A stretch of 5,569 bases of DNA from Phycisphaerales bacterium (GTDB lineage Bacteria > Planctomycetota > Phycisphaerae > Tepidisphaerales > Tepidisphaeraceae): positions 1-5,569 of the forward strand of contig JAQGHJ010000251.1 in NCBI GenBank assembly GCA_028288905.1, given 5' to 3'. The notes below the pieces were generated by a model, which saw only the letters and a program-made list of their open reading frames with translations, was not told the DNA's origin and made no database searches. Both the position numbers and the translations under genes were made by a program. This document shows positions 1 to 5,569 of the stretch, piece by piece (position 1 is the first letter of the stretch; each line of letters opens with the position of its first letter).

Positions 1-381
1 GTGCTTGGGTTCGCTCCCGTGCTGTGGCTCGGCGGCACGACGATGCGGTACTTGGTGGACCTCTATCCTGCCGCGGGGGTGCTCGCCGCGCTCGGCGCCT
101 GGCTGCTCCTAGCACCCGCGGCGCGAGCAACGACTGGCCGGCCCGCCCCCGCTCCACGCCGCCGGGCCCGGGTTCTGGCGGTCGGCCTGCTACTGGCGTA
201 CTCGGTGTCCGCGGGGCTGTTGTTGTCGTTCACGGGGTACTCCTTCCACTTCGACCGGTACGCCCCGGCGTTGATGCGCGACCTGCGATGGGCCGACCCG
301 ACGAGTCGGACCGACCTCCCGCCGTGGCTCGTGCCCCGACGCGGGCAGGCTACGGCTCCAGTACGCGACGGCGGGCGCTAG
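1..381 (+). CDS. C-terminal fragment of polytopic membrane protein, putative GT-C-like glycosyltransferase (5' truncated by window)
   Basis: This is the last ~126 residues of an integral membrane protein whose beginning lies upstream of the window. The GTG at position 1 is probably an internal Val codon, because the reading frame aligns from its first residue with the interior (about residue 472 onward) of the complete protein encoded downstream. Shared landmarks are RYLVDL-x-P (fragment residues 16-23), AGVLA (25-29), FTGY (77-80), an FD pair (84-85) and LMR. Two hydrophobic segments are visible, about 24-41 and 56-77, separated by an Arg/Pro-rich loop, followed by a polar tail. The two genes are therefore tandem paralogues. 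By analogy the full protein would have about 11-12 membrane helices and act on sugars or lipid-linked sugars at the membrane, but no catalytic region is visible in this fragment. Membrane location is clear; the enzymatic role is inference. Confidence 0.75.
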   Translation: MLGFAPVLWLGGTTMRYLVDLYPAAGVLAALGAWLLLAPAARATTGRPAPAPRRRARVLAVGLLLAYSVSAGLLLSFTGYSFHFDRYAPALMRDLRWADPTSRTDLPPWLVPRRGQATAPVRDGGR

Positions 382-583
382 CCGCCGGCCGGAAGACTTG
401 GGATGGCGCGCTGCCGCGCCGGCCCGGCCCGAGGCCCGCGGTGACTCTCCGCGGCCCGCGCGACGGGTCCGTCGCACGGCCCGCGGTCGGCCGGACCCCC
501 GCTCTGGGTGTGGTTACGGGACGCGTCCCGAGGGCACGGGAACATTCCTAACGCGGCCGCCGCGCCGCGCCCGAAGTTTCGAC

Positions 584-2326
584 GTGCGCCTAACTTGGAC
601 GACACCCCACCTTCCCTCGTCGCCGCCCGCAACCCCGGGGTCCCTCGGCGACGCGCCGCCCGTCGTCCGCGGTTCGGGCGGACCCGGGCGGGCGGCGTCA
701 CGCGGCGGCCCCACTGCCGCCGGCGGGTGCCCGCTTGCCGCCACCCGGCCCGATCGGTCCGGGATCTGGACGGTCGCCGCGGTGGCGGCCTTGGCCGTCG
801 GATACGCCTGGGTGATCGGCGCCGGGTCCGTCACCGCCTGGCCGGGCGGTTCGTCTTACTACGGGCAACTGGCGGCGGCGTTCGCCCGCGGACAGACGCA
901 CCTGCCGGTCGGCCCCCCGGCCGCGATGCTGGCCCTGCCCGACCCGTACGACCCGCAGGCGAACGACGCCTACCGCCTGAACGACGCCCTACTGTACGGC
1001 GGGAAGTACTACCTCTATTGGGGTCCGGTCCCGGCCCTGTTCCTCGTCCCGCTCGCCCGCGTCGGCGCGGGCGTCACCGATCACGGTTCGGACGCCCTAT
1101 TGGCCTTCGGGTTCGCGGTGGGGACGGCGGCGTCGGCCGCAGCCCTGCTGCTCCGGGTCCGCCACCGACTGTTTCCGGACAGGGCCGGTTGGACGGTCGC
1201 CCTCGGGGTCGGGGTGGTCGGGTGGGCGGGGCCGATCCCGTACGCCCTGGCCCGGCCGTCGGTGTACGAAGCGGCCATCCTCGGCGGTCAGTGCTTCATG
1301 ATGACCGGCGTGTACTGCGCGTACCGCAGCTTGTTCCCCGCTCCCAGCGCCCGGCGAGTGACCGGGCGGCCGATCCCCGCGTGGCTGGCGGCTGCCGCCG
1401 CGTGCTGGGCCGCGGCGGTCGGATCACGTTTGAGCCTAGGGCCGGCGGTGGCCGTGATGGGACTGCTCGTCCTGTGGCGGGTTTGGCGGCCGGTGCCAGA
1501 GGGATGCCGCGGCGCCCTTGCGCGGACGGTCGCGTTCGCCGTGCCGGCCCTGGCAGGGGCGATGCTGCTCGCTTCTTATAATTTCGCACGATTCGGGGCG
1601 TGGACGCAGACGGGGTGGAAGTACCAAGTCGGCGGGGTGAACGTCCCGGACGGCGTCGCCCGCGGGTGGCTCGTCTCCGCCCGGTACGTACCGGGCAACC
1701 TGCTGTGCTACCTGTGCGAAAACCCAGCGTGGGTGCCGGAATTCCCGTTCTTGTACGCCGGGACGGGCGGCCCGCTCTCGGCGACCGCCGCGACCGCCTC
1801 CCCGCACTATGGCCTGGAGGCGGTCGTCGGCGTCCTGCCGGTGTGGCCGGTGCTGTGCCTGGGGCTGATCCCGCTGCTGCCATCGGTCTGGCGGCGACGG
1901 CGGGCAGCGCCGGCCGCCGCCGGTTCGATTTCGCCCGCAGGCGACGCCTGCCGAGGAGAAGCGGCCTGGCTGGTGCCGACGCTCGCCGCCGCGGCCGCCA
2001 TCGGCTTCGTCCCCGGACTGCTGCTGTGCGGCCTGACGCTGCGATACTTGGTCGACCTCGCGCCGACGGCCGGTGTGCTGGCCGTGGTGGGCGTTTGGCT
2101 CACGGCGCCGGCACCCGCGGTCGGGCCCGGCCGTCGCGGGGCGTGGAGCCTCGGGGTCGGTCTGCTCGTGCTGTTCTCCGCCGCGACGGCCAGCGGACTG
2201 GCCTTCACCGGGTACCACGCGCGGTTCGACGCGCGCAACCCGGGGCTGATGCGGGCGCTCCGCCAGACCCTGTCCCCGTGGGCGGTGGAGCCGCCGCCCG
2301 GGGTGCCGCCGCCCGGACTCGACTGA
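584..2326 (+). CDS. Polytopic membrane protein, putative GT39/GT-C-like glycosyltransferase
   Basis: This is a membrane protein of about 580 residues with 11-12 hydrophobic segments. Clear ones lie near residues 62-83, 170-192, 203-224, 264-283, 315-335, 412-437, 460-486, 490-511 and 522-545. After the first helix comes a conserved-looking loop: SYYGQLAAAFARGQ, then DPYDPQ (120-125), then KYYLYWG (141-147). Later landmarks are YNFARFG (332-338), RYLVDLAP (487-494) and FTGY (541-544). I associate this loop pattern with large membrane proteins often labelled glycosyltransferase family 39 or GT-C-like. The acidic pair typical of the first loop of well-studied GT39 enzymes is not evident, so catalysis is unproven. 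The start is uncertain. The frame stays open back to TTG 398, but no ATG occurs in any plus-strand frame between 406 and 925. GTG 584 is chosen because codons before it lose the third-position G/C bias; GTG 782 is a fallback but would cut into the first helix. It is a tandem paralogue of the upstream fragment and lies 25 bases before the epimerase. Confidence 0.8.
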   Translation: MRLTWTTPHLPSSPPATPGSLGDAPPVVRGSGGPGRAASRGGPTAAGGCPLAATRPDRSGIWTVAAVAALAVGYAWVIGAGSVTAWPGGSSYYGQLAAAFARGQTHLPVGPPAAMLALPDPYDPQANDAYRLNDALLYGGKYYLYWGPVPALFLVPLARVGAGVTDHGSDALLAFGFAVGTAASAAALLLRVRHRLFPDRAGWTVALGVGVVGWAGPIPYALARPSVYEAAILGGQCFMMTGVYCAYRSLFPAPSARRVTGRPIPAWLAAAAACWAAAVGSRLSLGPAVAVMGLLVLWRVWRPVPEGCRGALARTVAFAVPALAGAMLLASYNFARFGAWTQTGWKYQVGGVNVPDGVARGWLVSARYVPGNLLCYLCENPAWVPEFPFLYAGTGGPLSATAATASPHYGLEAVVGVLPVWPVLCLGLIPLLPSVWRRRRAAPAAAGSISPAGDACRGEAAWLVPTLAAAAAIGFVPGLLLCGLTLRYLVDLAPTAGVLAVVGVWLTAPAPAVGPGRRGAWSLGVGLLVLFSAATASGLAFTGYHARFDARNPGLMRALRQTLSPWAVEPPPGVPPPGLD

Positions 2327-2335
2327 GGGCGATTC

Positions 2336-2343
2336 GGAGGAGG
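2336..2343 (+). promoter_or_regulatory. Ribosome binding site of the epimerase gene
   Basis: GGAGGAGG is a near-ideal Shine-Dalgarno match, ending 8 bases before the ATG at 2352. It lies in the 25-base gap after the membrane-protein stop, which supports co-transcription and settles the epimerase start. Confidence 0.8.
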
Positions 2344-2351
2344 AACGACCC

Positions 2352-3323
2352 ATGACCAAGTACTTCGTCGTCGGCGGGGCCGGGTTCATCGGCAGCCACC
2401 TGGCGGCCGCCCTGCTCCGGGACGAGCCGGCGGCGGCCGTCACCGTGTACGACAACTTTTCGTCCGGCCGGGCGTGGCACCTGCCGGCCGACGCCGGCGG
2501 GCGGCTGGCTATCGTCCGCGGGGACGTGAAGGACCTGCCGGCCCTGACGGCCGCCATGGCCGGGCACGACCACGCGTACCACTTCGCGTCCAACCCCGAC
2601 ATCGCCCGGGCCGCCCGGGAGCCGACCGTCGACTTCTGGGAGGGCACGTACCTGACCCAGAACGTGCTCGAGGCGGCGCGGGTGGCGGACGTGCCCCGGC
2701 TGACCTACGCGTCGGGCAGCGGCGTGTACGGCGACACCGGGGACACGCCGGTGCACGAGAACTTCGCCCCGCTCCGCCCGACGAGCACGTACGGCGCGAG
2801 CAAGCTGGCCGGCGAGGCGCTGATCGGGTCGTACTGCGACATGTTCGGGCTGTCCGCCCTGGCGTTCCGGTTCGCGAACGTCGTAGGCCCGCACCAGACG
2901 CACGGGGTGACGTACGACTTCATTCGCCGGCTGCTGGCCGACCCGGGCGAGCTGTCGATCCTGGGGGACGGGAACCAGAGCAAGTCGTACGTCCACGTCG
3001 ACGACGTCGTCGCAGCCCTGCGGTTCGTCGCCGGCCGGGGCATGACCGGTTTCGACGTGTTCAACGTCGCGACCCGTGATTACGTCACGGTCCGCCAGAT
3101 CGCCGACCTCGTGTGCCGGCGGCTCGGGCTGGCCGGCGTGCGGTACGCGTTCAGCGGCGGGACGCGGGGGTGGAAGGGAGACGTGCCGGTCGTCCGGTTC
3201 GACACGTCCAAGCTCCGCGCGCTCGGGTGGGCGAATGCCCGGACGGCCGTCGAGGCGTTGACCGACTCGGTCGACTCGATGATCGCCGACGCCAAGGCTG
3301 GCAAGTTCGCCGACGCGGGATGA
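2352..3323 (+). CDS. NAD-dependent epimerase/dehydratase (extended SDR family, GalE-like)
   Basis: This 323-residue protein has the normal length of an extended short-chain dehydrogenase acting on nucleotide sugars. The N-terminal Rossmann fold shows G8-G9-A-G11-F-I-G14, with D34 in DNFSSG at the end of the second strand (NAD ribose binding) and GDVKD at 57-61. The active-site pair is Y147-x-x-x-K151 (STYGASK). Further family landmarks are RFANVVGP (173-180), GDG (205-207) and YVHVDD (213-218), the last lying in the sugar-binding half. The expected reaction is epimerization or dehydration of a UDP-, GDP- or dTDP-linked sugar through a 4-keto intermediate in the cytoplasm. The substrate cannot be read from sequence, so no gene symbol is given. 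One oddity is that the segment before VYG reads ASGSGVYG, placing Gly122 where GalE and RmlB have the catalytic Ser/Thr; S121 or S123 might substitute. The start is fixed by the strong ribosome binding site, and the genes on either side point to a glycan locus. Confidence 0.93.
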   Translation: MTKYFVVGGAGFIGSHLAAALLRDEPAAAVTVYDNFSSGRAWHLPADAGGRLAIVRGDVKDLPALTAAMAGHDHAYHFASNPDIARAAREPTVDFWEGTYLTQNVLEAARVADVPRLTYASGSGVYGDTGDTPVHENFAPLRPTSTYGASKLAGEALIGSYCDMFGLSALAFRFANVVGPHQTHGVTYDFIRRLLADPGELSILGDGNQSKSYVHVDDVVAALRFVAGRGMTGFDVFNVATRDYVTVRQIADLVCRRLGLAGVRYAFSGGTRGWKGDVPVVRFDTSKLRALGWANARTAVEALTDSVDSMIADAKAGKFADAG

Positions 3324-3360
3324 CGTTCCCGCCGCGCCGGCACCCGTCGCGGCCGCCGCC

Positions 3361-3386
3361 CGTGGCACCGGCGTCCCGCCCGTGCT
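3361..3386 (+). repeat. REP-like palindromic repeat, copy 1 (forward)
   Basis: This 26-base unit contains a hairpin: arms GCACCGGCG (3365-3373) and CGCCCGTGC (3377-3385) around the loop TCC, with one mismatch in the nine-base stem. The whole unit matches the reverse complement of 3444-3469 at 25 of 26 positions. It begins 38 bases after the epimerase stop. It could act as a transcription terminator or mRNA stabilizer, but no T-run follows it. Confidence 0.75.
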
Positions 3387-3393
3387 AACGTCG

Positions 3394-3415
3394 GCACGGC
3401 CCCGCGGGCCGGTGC
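3394..3415 (+). repeat. Hairpin between the two repeat copies
   Basis: GCACGGCCC (3394-3402) pairs with GGGCC (3406-3410) and GTGC (3412-3415), leaving a bulged G at 3411 and the loop CGC. That gives nine base pairs, with outer GCAC/GTGC ends like those of the flanking repeats. It may be a diverged third unit or a chance hairpin in G+C-rich DNA. No T-run follows, so an intrinsic terminator is not supported. Confidence 0.5.
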
Positions 3416-3443
3416 GTCGATCCCCTCCGTTCTCCCCCGCCCG

Positions 3444-3469
3444 AGCACGGGCGGGACGCCCGTGCCACG
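3444..3469 (-). repeat. REP-like palindromic repeat, copy 2 (inverted)
   Basis: This copy is in the opposite orientation to 3361-3386. Its hairpin is perfect: GCACGGGCG (3445-3453), loop GGA (3454-3456), CGCCCGTGC (3457-3465). Its right end touches the first base of the methyltransferase ribosome binding site, so the folded form could affect translation of that gene. The two copies could also pair with each other as a 26-position stem with a single C-C mismatch (3369 against 3461), enclosing the middle hairpin. Confidence 0.8.
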
Positions 3470-3473
3470 AGGA
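3469..3473 (+). promoter_or_regulatory. Ribosome binding site of the methyltransferase gene
   Basis: GAGGA ends 8 bases before ATG 3482. It directly follows the second palindromic repeat and shares its first G with it, which is an unusual placement. Confidence 0.6.
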
Positions 3474-3481
3474 TTCGTCCG

Positions 3482-4285
3482 ATGTCCACGCCGCCGCCGC
3501 CAGCCGCTACCGCCCCGCCCACCCGCGCCGCCGAGATCCTCGCCGGCGTGAACGCGCGGGACGTGGTCGCCGGGTGGGACGACGCCCACCGATACTCTCC
3601 GGCCCCCCGGCACCGCCGCCGGCTGGTGCTGGACTGGGTCCGGCCGCTGGCGTTCGCCGACTGCCTGGACGCCGGCTGCGCCCAGCCGTACCTGCTGCAC
3701 GAGATCGTCCGCCGGCACCGGTGCGTGGGGTCCGGGTGCGACATCTCCGACCGGGTGATGTCGGACAACCAGGACGACCCCCTCGGGTGCCAGTTCCGGT
3801 CGTTGGACCTGACCCGCCAGCGGTGGCCGGGGGACAAGCGGTTCGACCTCGTCGTCTGCTCGGAGGTGCTGGAGCACGTCGAGGACTGGCCGGCGGCGGT
3901 CCGCACACTGGCGGTCATGACCGGGCGACACCTGCTGATCACCGTCCCCAGCGGGCCGGTGCGGGCGATGGACCGGATGGTCGGGCACCACCGCCACTTC
4001 GACGGGCGAGAGCTGGCGGCGGCCGTCGCGGCGGCCGGGCTTGCGGTCGTCCGGCAGCGGAAGTGGGGGTTCCCGGTCCACTCGTTGTACAAGGCGCTGA
4101 TCAGCCGGATCGCCCCGGACAAGCTGTACGACTCGTTCGCGACCGGGCGGTACTCGTGGCCGAAACGGCTTGTGTCGGACGCGCTGTGGCTGGCCTTCTT
4201 CGCGAACGACCCGTTCCGGGGCGGGGCCCAGTACATGTTGCTGGCGGAGCGGCCGGCCGCCGCCGGCGAAGGGGGTCGGGCGTGA
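3482..4285 (+). CDS. Class I SAM-dependent methyltransferase
   Basis: This 267-residue cytoplasmic protein has a Rossmann-type methyltransferase core. After a Pro/Ala-rich N-terminus (about 1-17), motif I is CLDAGCAQPYLL (61-72). The end of strand 2 is CDIS with D87, the likely SAM ribose ligand. Motif II is FDLVVCSEVLEHVED (121-135), the typical Methyltransf_11/23 signature, and the post-motif strand is HLLITVPSGP (150-159). VGHHRHF (167-173) matches a loop common in methyltransferases of glycan clusters. Motif I departs from the usual GxGxG, with Ala67 and Pro69 at the second and third Gly positions. The acceptor is unknown; an O- or N-methylated sugar is plausible from the neighbours. The start at ATG 3482 is supported by GAGGA eight bases upstream. 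A 158-base gap with palindromic repeats separates it from the epimerase. Its stop overlaps the next gene by four bases (GTGA), suggesting translational coupling. Confidence 0.9.
   Translation: MSTPPPPAATAPPTRAAEILAGVNARDVVAGWDDAHRYSPAPRHRRRLVLDWVRPLAFADCLDAGCAQPYLLHEIVRRHRCVGSGCDISDRVMSDNQDDPLGCQFRSLDLTRQRWPGDKRFDLVVCSEVLEHVEDWPAAVRTLAVMTGRHLLITVPSGPVRAMDRMVGHHRHFDGRELAAAVAAAGLAVVRQRKWGFPVHSLYKALISRIAPDKLYDSFATGRYSWPKRLVSDALWLAFFANDPFRGGAQYMLLAERPAAAGEGGRA
4269..4275 (+). promoter_or_regulatory. Ribosome binding site of the glycosyltransferase gene, inside the methyltransferase end
   Basis: AAGGGGG lies six bases before GTG 4282, within the last codons of the methyltransferase. With the GTGA start/stop overlap at 4282-4285, it supports GTG 4282 as the start. 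The next in-frame ATG is at residue 109, inside the catalytic domain. Confidence 0.5.
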
Positions 4286-5569
4286 CGGCGACCACCCTAC
4301 CGGTCGGGGCGCCGTCGGCGGCACCGGCCAACCACGCGGCGGCGGCGGACGACGACCGGCCCTTCGTCACGATCGTGGTCCCGTGCCTGAACGAGGGGCT
4401 GGTGATCGGCGAGTTCGTCGACTGGTGCCACGAGGGGCTCCGCCGATGCGGGCGGGTCGGCGAGGTGCTGATCGTCGACAGCTCAACGGACGCGTCGCCC
4501 GCGATCGCCGAGGCCCGCGGGGCGCGCGTGCTGCGGGTGCCGAAGCGGGGGCTCGGGCAAGCGTACCTGGACGCGATCCCGCACGTCCGGGACGGGTACG
4601 TCGTCATGGGCGACGCCGACCTGACGTACGACTTCCGCGAGTTGGCGCCGTTCGTCGACGCGCTGGACGCCGGGCACGAGTTCGTCATGGGCACCCGGAT
4701 GCGGGGGTATATCGAGCCGGGCGCGATGCCCCCGTTGCACCGGTACTTCGGCACGCCGTTGACTACCTGGATCCTGAACCGGATCTACGGGACGCGCTAC
4801 TCGGACATCCACTGCGGGATGCGGGGGATGACGCTCGAAGCCCTCAAGCGAATGCGGCTCCAGAGCCGGTCGTGGGAATACGCGTCGGAGATGGTCTTGA
4901 AGGCCGCCCTGCTCGGGCTGCGAACGACGGACGTGCCGATCCGCTTTTACAAGGACCGCCCCGGCCGTCAGAGCCACCACCGCCGAAGCGGGTGGCTCAG
5001 CCCGTGGAAGGCCGGGTGGATCAACCTCAAGGCGATGTTTGTGTACGCCCCGGAGTTCTTCCTGTACCGCCCGAGCCTCGTCATGCTGGCGGTCGGGCTG
5101 GCGCTGGTCCTGGGCCTGAGCCACGGGCCGCGGACGGTCGGGTCGGTCGGGTTCGACCTGCACTGGATGCTGTTCGGCATGACGCTGTGTACGGTCGGGT
5201 ATTCGGCGCTGCACCTGGCCGTGCTGAGCAAGGTGTACCACGGGTTCGACCGGACGGCCGCCCGGCGGGCGCTGGCGCTGTTCGCGTACGACCGCGGGAT
5301 GCTGCTCGGGGCATCGTTCGTCGCGATCGGGGTGATGCTGAACGCGGTGCTGGTTGCCCACTACTGGGTGAACCGCCTTCGGCTGGCGGAGATCTCGTAC
5401 AGCGGGGTGCTCGGTCTGACGCTCATCGTGCTCGGGTTCCAGACGATGGTTCACACGCTGATCTTGGAGATGGTCCGCCGGCCACGGTACGACGCGTCGG
5501 ACCCCGCAAATCCCGCGGCCGCCGCCGGCCCGCCGCCGGCGGTCCCGCCACACGGCATGGAGGTCCCGT
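4282..5569 (+). CDS. Family 2 glycosyltransferase with C-terminal membrane domain, polyprenyl-phosphate sugar transferase-like (3' end outside window)
   Basis: The frame is open from GTG 4282 to the window end, giving 429 residues with no stop. The N-terminal GT-A domain shows TIVVPCLNEG (30-39), VDSSTD (65-70), KRGLGQAY (88-95) and the metal/nucleotide-binding GDADLTYDF (110-118, DxD at D111/D113). It continues with MGTRMRG (136-142), SDIHCGMRG (174-182), SWEYASEM (197-204) and DRPGRQSHH (225-233). These match GT2 enzymes related to dolichol-phosphate mannose synthase and GtrB, which transfer a sugar from a nucleotide donor to a polyprenyl phosphate on the cytoplasmic face. Four hydrophobic segments follow, about 265-282, 295-318, 340-362 and 374-398. 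A Pro/Ala-rich tail suggests the true end is close. The sugar is unknown. The gene is coupled to the methyltransferase by the four-base overlap, and its product could feed lipid-linked sugar to the polytopic proteins encoded upstream; that link is inference. Confidence 0.93.
   Translation, partial: MTATTLPVGAPSAAPANHAAAADDDRPFVTIVVPCLNEGLVIGEFVDWCHEGLRRCGRVGEVLIVDSSTDASPAIAEARGARVLRVPKRGLGQAYLDAIPHVRDGYVVMGDADLTYDFRELAPFVDALDAGHEFVMGTRMRGYIEPGAMPPLHRYFGTPLTTWILNRIYGTRYSDIHCGMRGMTLEALKRMRLQSRSWEYASEMVLKAALLGLRTTDVPIRFYKDRPGRQSHHRRSGWLSPWKAGWINLKAMFVYAPEFFLYRPSLVMLAVGLALVLGLSHGPRTVGSVGFDLHWMLFGMTLCTVGYSALHLAVLSKVYHGFDRTAARRALALFAYDRGMLLGASFVAIGVMLNAVLVAHYWVNRLRLAEISYSGVLGLTLIVLGFQTMVHTLILEMVRRPRYDASDPANPAAAAGPPPAVPPHGMEVP

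Noticed and set aside
382..583. Promoter in the gap between the two membrane-protein genes
   Set aside because: No convincing -35/-10 pair is visible in this very G+C-rich stretch.
508..1581. Plus-strand open frame of about 357 residues in another frame over the second membrane protein
   Set aside because: Arg/Pro/Gly-rich with no hydrophobic helices or motifs; the competing frame has the membrane segments and shares landmarks with the upstream paralogue.
1436..2647. Long minus-strand open frame of about 403 residues across the membrane-protein end and epimerase start
   Set aside because: It crosses two well-supported plus-strand genes, has low-complexity composition and shows no recognisable domain.
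2205..3368. Long minus-strand open frame opposite the epimerase
   Set aside because: It is a shadow of a gene with strong third-position G/C bias. Its product is Arg/Pro/Gly-rich without recognisable motifs, while the plus strand has all the SDR motifs.
3320..3388. 22-codon frame starting with ATGA overlap at the epimerase stop
   Set aside because: The overlap looks like coupling, but the peptide is low complexity, its end is simply the translated palindromic repeat, and there is no dedicated ribosome binding site.
3361..3415. Intrinsic transcription terminator after the epimerase
   Set aside because: Stable hairpins are present but neither is followed by a T-run, and the inverted repeat copies fit a REP-like element better.
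3080..4324. Long minus-strand open frame of about 414 residues
   Set aside because: It spans the epimerase end, the repeat gap and the methyltransferase. It is low complexity and is explained by base composition.
4483..5553. Minus-strand open frame of about 356 residues opposite the glycosyltransferase
   Set aside because: The plus-strand frame encodes an uninterrupted GT2 protein with DxD and membrane helices; the antisense product is repetitive Arg/Pro/Gln/His sequence.

Overview
The window is a G+C-rich stretch of bacterial chromosome in which every supported gene lies on the plus strand. Five genes are visible. Three are whole and two are cut by the window edges. They are, in order: the C-terminal end of a polytopic membrane protein; a complete paralogue of that protein; an NAD-dependent sugar epimerase/dehydratase; a class I SAM-dependent methyltransferase; and a membrane-anchored family 2 glycosyltransferase. 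The very high G+C, the strong G/C preference at third codon positions, the protein families and a GGCGTCCCGCC-type palindromic repeat between genes all fit a planctomycete of the Gemmata group. That assignment is inference: there is no rRNA or marker gene here to prove it.

Layout. Positions 1-381 hold the tail of the first membrane protein, followed by about 200 bases that do not look coding. The second membrane protein ends at 2326 and its start is uncertain; GTG 584 is preferred. The epimerase (2352-3323) follows after 25 bases with a strong ribosome binding site. A 158-base gap (3324-3481) contains two inverted copies of a 26-base palindromic repeat with a third hairpin between them. The methyltransferase (3482-4285) begins right after the second copy. 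The glycosyltransferase starts at GTG 4282, overlapping the methyltransferase stop by four bases, and runs off the right edge at 5569 with probably only a few C-terminal residues missing.

How the genes may work together. The set reads as part of a locus that builds a surface glycan or glycolipid. The epimerase would make or modify a nucleotide sugar. The family 2 enzyme, with a DPM/GtrB-like catalytic domain and four membrane helices, would transfer a sugar to a polyprenyl phosphate. The polytopic proteins would use or move lipid-linked sugars at the membrane, and the methyltransferase would methylate a sugar or another small substrate. The fold and family calls are well supported by motifs. 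The pathway, substrates and shared product are inference.

No RNA genes, CRISPR array, transposase gene or clear promoter was seen. The least explained items are the inverted palindromic repeat pair beside the methyltransferase ribosome binding site, the unusual active-site or cofactor motifs in the epimerase and methyltransferase, and the missing obvious start of the second membrane protein.
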